Below are positions 6,265 to 10,335 of a stretch of DNA of 10,335 nucleotides, piece by piece. The stretch is taken from contig JAHFER010000036.1 in NCBI GenBank assembly GCA_023248365.1, positions 1 through 10,335 on the forward strand. Direction: 5' to 3'. The position numbers and the translations under genes were made by a program. Source of the stretch: Nitrospirota bacterium. GTDB taxonomy: Bacteria; Nitrospirota; 9FT-COMBO-42-15; HDB-SIOI813. The notes beneath the pieces were generated by a model. The model had not been told where the DNA came from and made no database searches. It saw only the letters and a list, made by a program, of their open reading frames with translations. The first letter of the stretch is position 1. Every line of letters begins with the position of its first letter.

Positions 6265-8036
6265 TTCTGTTCCTTCTCCATGTATTTTAATGTTTCTTCG
6301 CAGATATTTCTTATACTTTTGTCCGGATGTGAAAGCCCTTCTTTGAGCATGTCTTTTGCTTCAGGTATAGACATCTTCTTTAGTGCCATTGCTGCATAAG
6401 CCCTTTGTTCTTCAATCCGTGCTTTACTGAAGAATCCTGCACGTTTCATAAGTATATCTTTCAAATAAGAGATGCTCTGCGGGGAATTGAGTATGCCGAG
6501 TGTCTCAAATATTTCTTTCTTCTCATAGGCATCTTTTGTGTCAAAATTTTCTCCAATAATTATATTTAATATTGATGGCACTGCCTTTCTGTAACCGTGA
6601 ATGGCGATATTCTGTAAAGCAGTAAGCCTTACTGAACTGTCTTTATCATCAAGATAATATGATAACAAATCCTTTGCATCGTCACTATTAATCTCTGAAA
6701 CGGCATGTACGATTTCTTTCCTTACTTTTGGTTCTGAGTGGTTTTTTATCCTCCTTAGATATTTTATGGCCTCTGCACTTCCTATCTTGCCAAGGACGTA
6801 TACAATGTTTCTGACTACATACCAGTTGCTGTCTTCCAGACCTTTTATAAGCAGTTCCATGTTGTCTCTGGCAAGCAGCGCAAGTACGTCACAGTAAAGG
6901 CGCCTGATTTTTATCTGTTCAATTGTGCCTGTCATATTTGAAATGGACTCTATCGCGTTCTTATTCAACATTGTAAGAAATGAAAAGAGCTGGGTAGTGT
7001 CAATAAGTTTATTCATGTTTATTGATGTGGTAAGCTGGCGGATAAATTGTTCTACTCCCAAGGAATCTATGGCAGAATAAACCTCTTGCGCATGTACAGG
7101 ACTAAAATTGTTTTCTTCATTAGACAGTGCTTTAAGGGTGGTAAGGATTGGTAGTCCACGCTGGTAATCTCCCGAAAGGATAAATGTTTTCAGTGTATCC
7201 GTTATGTTCTTTAATATCTCCGTGTATATATCAAGTTCTTTTTCTATTTGAAGAATATGGAAGAGAATATCTAATAACTCAGACACAAGATCCATTCCCT
7301 CTTCCGTCTCCATCTCCTGCTGAATCTGCTCTATCTCCTCCTGTGTAAGTATAAATATTTCACTAATAGGTTTTTTGTATATTGCCTCTATTACAAGTTC
7401 TGCGCCGGCTGCTGCCTGAAGTGTTGTCTCCCCGTCATCTCCGGTATCAGCAGTATGCTTAGATACTTCAGCATTAAAGACAGACTGCAAATTTCCGCTG
7501 CCACTCTCTGATGGGATATAGTCTTCAGGAGCTATTGTTTCAATCTCCCGTTCCTCTCTGTAATCTACTGCTGTATGGTGTATATTTTCAAAGTTCTTTT
7601 CCCAAAGCATCGTAATAATGTCATTATCCTGTGCATCGAGAGAGTAGTTCCTGGATATAATGCCTATAAAGTCGAGGATCTCTTTTTCTTCAAGTCCCAC
7701 GGTAAATCTTATACTTCTTATGCCATCTCCATAAAATTTGAAGGCAAGGCTTTCTTCTTTGGAAGGATTTGAGTATATAACTTCATCATTATAAGTTATC
7801 TCGAACTGTCGTATTCTGAGATCTAATTCTCCGCACTGATTCAGGAACTTTGCAAATTTTTCATTTAACTCATCTATTATCTTCTGTCTTACAGGGCTTG
7901 TTTCAGGGTAAATCTTTAGGGTTTTCCCTGACTTTGACAGGGTTTGAACCAGATCAGCCGCAAGTTTAATACGGTCTTTTCTATCTATATCATCTTCTGC
8001 ATTGTAATCAGATTTTTCTGTTTTGGCGTCGGTCAT
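6261..8036 (-). CDS. HEAT-repeat protein, partner of the HD-GYP protein
   Basis: The 591-residue protein (counted from ATG at 8036) has an N-terminal alpha/beta domain (about 24-129) related to that of the downstream HD-GYP protein, then an acidic low-complexity linker (about 160-215, with EREIETIAPEDYIP and DTGDDGETT). A helical middle part follows, then HEAT-type repeats from about 394 to 584, with units such as GLEDSNWYVVRNIVYVLGKI, PKVRKEIVHAVSEI and DSSVRLTALQNIAIHG. No enzyme motif, signal peptide or membrane helix is seen, which suggests a cytoplasmic scaffold for protein-protein contacts. The stop overlaps the HD-GYP start by four bases, indicating translational coupling. An in-frame TTG at 8054 would add six residues. 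Neither start has a good ribosome binding site, so I prefer ATG. The gene is divergent from pabB through overlapping promoters. Confidence 0.85.
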   Translation of the reverse strand: MTDAKTEKSDYNAEDDIDRKDRIKLAADLVQTLSKSGKTLKIYPETSPVRQKIIDELNEKFAKFLNQCGELDLRIRQFEITYNDEVIYSNPSKEESLAFKFYGDGIRSIRFTVGLEEKEILDFIGIISRNYSLDAQDNDIITMLWEKNFENIHHTAVDYREEREIETIAPEDYIPSESGSGNLQSVFNAEVSKHTADTGDDGETTLQAAAGAELVIEAIYKKPISEIFILTQEEIEQIQQEMETEEGMDLVSELLDILFHILQIEKELDIYTEILKNITDTLKTFILSGDYQRGLPILTTLKALSNEENNFSPVHAQEVYSAIDSLGVEQFIRQLTTSINMNKLIDTTQLFSFLTMLNKNAIESISNMTGTIEQIKIRRLYCDVLALLARDNMELLIKGLEDSNWYVVRNIVYVLGKIGSAEAIKYLRRIKNHSEPKVRKEIVHAVSEINSDDAKDLLSYYLDDKDSSVRLTALQNIAIHGYRKAVPSILNIIIGENFDTKDAYEKKEIFETLGILNSPQSISYLKDILMKRAGFFSKARIEEQRAYAAMALKKMSIPEAKDMLKEGLSHPDKSIRNICEETLKYMEKEQK

Positions 8037-8080
8037 GTTTTTTACTTTGCTCAAAAAATGGAATGTAATAATTCTGCAGT

Positions 8081-8110
8081 TTCAAAAATTATATACCTTT
8101 CTGTTATAAT
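8081..8110 (+). promoter_or_regulatory. Extended -10 promoter of the pabB-like gene
   Basis: TGTTATAAT (8102-8110) is an extended -10 element with a perfect TATAAT at 8105-8110. TTCAAA (8081-8086), 18 bases upstream, is a weak -35, as is common with extended -10 promoters. The normal distance to the transcription start places +1 at or within one base of the pabB ATG (8118), so the transcript is probably leaderless. Confidence 0.65.
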
Positions 8111-8116
8111 AATCAA
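8088..8116 (-). promoter_or_regulatory. Promoter for the HEAT/HD-GYP operon
   Basis: Read on the minus strand, TTGATT (8116-8111) and a perfect TATAAT (8093-8088) are 17 bases apart. The start would be near 8081, about 45 bases before the preferred ATG. The -35 box touches the pabB start codon region, so this promoter is interleaved with the pabB promoter. Confidence 0.7.
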
Positions 8117-8117
8117 A

Positions 8118-9509
8118 ATGAAAATCCTCTATAGAGAAATCTCATGGCACGATCCTTTTAATGTCTATTTAAAGTTAAAAAGTTCCGGTCCGTCTTTTTT
8201 GCTCGAGAGTCTTGGAGGCAGTTTAAACACTTCAAGATATTCTTTTATAGGTGTCAATCCTGCTGTTGTATTTGAGAGCAAGGGGAATAATATTAAGATC
8301 TCAGAAAATCAGAACAACAGGTTTACTTGCGGTAACCCTATGGAAGTTTTAAAAGCATTTATAAAGCAGAGAGAAACAGAGCGGCGCCCCGGGTTGCCTC
8401 CGTTTATAGGAGGGGCTGTCGGATATTTTGGATATGATTTAGTGCATCATTTTGAAAAGCTCCCCGTTACTGCATCTGATGATCTGCAACTCCCTGATAT
8501 GGTCTTTATGATTGTGGATGTGGTGGTTGCATTTGACCATCAGGAAAAGAAGGGGTGGATAATTGCAGTGTCAGATGAACATGGTCAAGGAGATTCAGAG
8601 AGTTGGGAGCAGATTGTAATTATAGAAAACAGGATAAAGGCAGATACACCGCTGCTCAATACAGGTCAGTCAGGGGCAAAGGTCAGGATGGTTTCAAATC
8701 TTACGAAAAAGGAATATGTTGATATGGTCAGAAGGTGTAAGGAATATATATCCGCAGGCGATATATTTCAGACCAATCTGTCGCAACGGTTGTCGGCTCA
8801 TATAAAAGGGATAAACCCTTTAAACATTTACAGGATATTGAGGGAGATTAATCCATCTCCTTTTTCAGCCTTTATTGATACAGGAAGTTTTCAGCTCGTA
8901 AGTTCATCCCCTGAGAGGCTTGTCAGATTGAATAAGGGCATTACAGACACAAGACCCATTGCCGGTACAAGGCCGCGGGGGAAGGATGGCATAGAAAATG
9001 GAATGCTTAGAAGTGAGTTGATAACAAATGAGAAAGAGCGGGCAGAACATATAATGCTTGTAGACCTTGAAAGGAATGACCTGGGGCGTGTATGCAGATA
9101 CGGGAGTGTGAAGGCAGACGAATTCATGGTATTAGAGTCCTACTCCCATGTTACTCACATCGTTTCAAATGTTACCGGTGAGATTAAACCGGAATTGGAT
9201 GCATTTGATCTTATAAAAGCTGTATTTCCCGGCGGAACAATAACTGGTGTTCCGAAGATCCGGTGTATGGAGATTATTGATGAACTGGAACCAACAGCAA
9301 GAGGGCCTTACACAGGCTCTATTGGCTATATAAGCTATACAGGAGATATGGATATGAATATTATTATAAGGACATTTATTATAAAAGACGGATGGGCACA
9401 TGTTCAGGCAGGGGCAGGTATAGTCGCAGATTCAGACCCTGATAAGGAATACAATGAAACCCTATATAAGGCAGAGGCGCTTTTGAAGACGTTAGAACAA
9501 GTTTACTAA
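8118..9509 (+). CDS. pabB: Chorismate-binding enzyme, aminodeoxychorismate synthase component I (PabB-like)
   Basis: The 463-residue protein has the TrpE-type N-terminal domain with FLLES (27-31) and SRYSFIG (39-45), then a complete chorismate-binding domain. Motifs include GDIFQTNLSQR (214-224), PIAGTRPRG (280-288), HIMLVDLERNDLGRV (311-325), FPGGTITGVPK (370-380), GPYTGSIGYI (396-405) and AGAGIVADSDP (431-441). The enzyme aminates chorismate with ammonia from a PabA/TrpG-type glutaminase. The product is aminodeoxychorismate (folate route) or, if it is TrpE, anthranilate. QxNLSQR and RGPYTGSIGY favour PabB. The Ala in PIAGT, where Escherichia coli PabB has Lys, is shared with TrpE and with some PabB enzymes, so it does not decide. 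No glutaminase or lyase gene is adjacent. ATG at 8118 is the first start in frame after the promoter. The frame is open further upstream (to 7944), but that part is not typical of the family. Confidence 0.85.
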   Translation: MKILYREISWHDPFNVYLKLKSSGPSFLLESLGGSLNTSRYSFIGVNPAVVFESKGNNIKISENQNNRFTCGNPMEVLKAFIKQRETERRPGLPPFIGGAVGYFGYDLVHHFEKLPVTASDDLQLPDMVFMIVDVVVAFDHQEKKGWIIAVSDEHGQGDSESWEQIVIIENRIKADTPLLNTGQSGAKVRMVSNLTKKEYVDMVRRCKEYISAGDIFQTNLSQRLSAHIKGINPLNIYRILREINPSPFSAFIDTGSFQLVSSSPERLVRLNKGITDTRPIAGTRPRGKDGIENGMLRSELITNEKERAEHIMLVDLERNDLGRVCRYGSVKADEFMVLESYSHVTHIVSNVTGEIKPELDAFDLIKAVFPGGTITGVPKIRCMEIIDELEPTARGPYTGSIGYISYTGDMDMNIIIRTFIIKDGWAHVQAGAGIVADSDPDKEYNETLYKAEALLKTLEQVY

Positions 9510-9555
9510 ATAGTAAATAGAAGAATTGTTCCGGAATAATGGCAGAAAAATAAAA

Positions 9556-9583
9556 ACCGGAGGTGCAATGCTGCACCTCCGGT
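9556..9583 (-). terminator. Intrinsic terminator, mainly for the minus-strand gene
   Basis: ACCGGAGGTGCA (9556-9567) and TGCACCTCCGGT (9572-9583) form a perfect 12-pair stem with a four-base loop. On the minus strand the stem is followed directly by a U-rich tract (complement of the A-rich 9546-9555), the full intrinsic terminator pattern, 46 bases after the stop at 9629. On the plus strand the downstream bases (AATATAG) are not T-rich, so it would work less well for pabB, although the hairpin is shared by both convergent transcripts. Confidence 0.85.
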
Positions 9584-9628
9584 AATATAGAACAAGCCTA
9601 TTTGTGTGTTGTTTTCCGTTGCGAACGG

Positions 9629-10335
9629 TTATTCCTCCATGAGATTCCCTTCTGAGTATTTCACATCCAGCGGATCACCATTCGACTTTGTTGGTACGCT
9701 GCCCATGTTGTGCTCCACATATGTGGGCAAACCCGATGTCAGATCCACGCTACTGGCCGCAGTAATATCCGGAAACTCCTTTCCTGCGGCTGCAGAGGTC
9801 ACCACGCTCAGGAACTCGCTGATCTCCAATGGCTTGACGTAGTACTGAATACCATCGTTGTCAGTCACTAAGGTGCCCTCTGGAATATTTATAATCTTGT
9901 CGGAGATATCCGACGTCATGACCCAATTGTTTTGGGAAAGTTGGTTGAAAAGATCCGGCAAACCATGCATCCAGCCATCAAATTGCAAGGCCAAATTCTT
10001 TCCGTTGACAGTGACTGGCTGCAGTTGGACTGGATCCGACAACAGTTTGTACGTGCCGTTGTCATCCATGAGGAACTGCTGGGAACCCCAATTGTTGCCG
10101 CTGTTGGGATCCGAATATTCCCAGTTGAACTGCACAGGGCGGGTAGCTCCGGTCGAAATGCCATATTGATTCACGCTTACGACCCCGCCGTCGGCATCCA
10201 ACGGATTGCCGTTGTTGTCAAAGGCCTGCAAGCCCCACTGGCTTGAAGTTAATACAGCACCCGTATCATCTGTGGGAGTGGCCGGATCATCATCGGCATA
10301 GACCAGCATCATATAGTCTGCATCCGACGTTGTGC
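9629..10335 (-). CDS. C-terminal part of an Asp/Asn-rich, probably extracellular protein (partial)
   Basis: The frame is open from the right edge to TAA at 9631-9629, giving 234 visible residues. The methionine pair encoded at 10312-10307 is internal, because the frame continues upstream as TTSDADY with no ribosome binding site. The sequence has no cysteine, is acidic, and is rich in Asp, Asn, Gly, Ser and Thr (DDDPATPTDDTG, AFDNNGNPLDADGG, SDPNSGNNWG), as in secreted or surface-layer proteins with beta structure. Two short NGxPLD units (NGNPLDADGG and SNGDPLDVKY) may be a weak repeat. GC content (about 52-58% in blocks counted) is higher than in the neighbouring genes, which suggests a different origin or a highly expressed gene. 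I do not recognise the family. It ends in a strong terminator. Confidence 0.75.
   Translation of the reverse strand, partial: TTSDADYMMLVYADDDPATPTDDTGAVLTSSQWGLQAFDNNGNPLDADGGVVSVNQYGISTGATRPVQFNWEYSDPNSGNNWGSQQFLMDDNGTYKLLSDPVQLQPVTVNGKNLALQFDGWMHGLPDLFNQLSQNNWVMTSDISDKIINIPEGTLVTDNDGIQYYVKPLEISEFLSVVTSAAAGKEFPDITAASSVDLTSGLPTYVEHNMGSVPTKSNGDPLDVKYSEGNLMEE

Noticed and set aside
7944..8117. Open frame extending the pabB-like gene upstream by 58 codons
   Set aside because: It runs back over the opposite-strand HEAT gene, crosses both promoters, and its sequence is hydrophobic and Cys/Phe-rich, unlike the family's N-terminus. The family similarity begins near the ATG at 8118.
9858..10246. 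Plus-strand open frames over the partial gene at the right edge
   Set aside because: The minus frame runs unbroken from the edge to a stop followed by a proper terminator; the plus frames have no ribosome binding site and overlap each other.

Overview
The window looks like chromosomal sequence from an environmental, probably anaerobic or microaerophilic Gram-negative bacterium of moderate to low GC (roughly 40% by eye). The gene families and their style (Mrp with a fused N-terminal MIP18/DUF59 domain, a PerR-type regulator beside a divergent iron/manganese superoxide dismutase, a HEAT-repeat/HD-GYP pair, and a CACAGAG-type intergenic inverted repeat) are what one sees in Nitrospirota and former deltaproteobacterial lineages. 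This placement is an inference from gene style, not a phylogenetic result. I see no tRNA, rRNA, CRISPR array, transposase or phage gene.

Layout. Positions 1-138 hold the end of a plus-strand gene cut by the window edge. An imperfect inverted repeat (167-301) fills the gap between it and a convergent minus-strand gene for a 12-helix, NnrS-like membrane protein (339-1427), which has a near-consensus promoter. Divergent from that lies a small exported/membrane protein with an HExxH motif (1596-2216), then mrp (2330-3373), closed by a GC-rich hairpin. Next, on the minus strand, is a compact operon tusA-perR-sod (4757 to 3445). Its near-perfect sigma-70 promoter carries a three-hexamer Fur/PerR-type operator over the transcription start. 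Upstream on the same strand is a translationally coupled pair, a HEAT-repeat protein (8036 to 6261) and an HD-GYP phosphodiesterase (6264 to 4840). A pabB-like chorismate-binding enzyme (8118-9509) is read divergently from that pair through two interleaved promoters and appears to be leaderless. The last 700 bases hold the C-terminal part of a minus-strand, cysteine-free, Asp/Asn/Gly-rich protein of clearly higher GC, followed by a strong intrinsic terminator.

How the genes may work together. Mrp (Fe-S cluster carrier), superoxide dismutase, PerR, a TusA-type sulfur carrier and an NnrS-like protein would all fit a redox, Fe-S and nitrosative stress neighbourhood. Only tusA-perR-sod is supported by the sequence as one regulated unit. 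The HEAT and HD-GYP proteins appear to share a related N-terminal domain and overlap by ATGA, so they are probably two halves of one cyclic-di-GMP signalling module. That module and the HExxH membrane protein are the least ordinary parts of the window.
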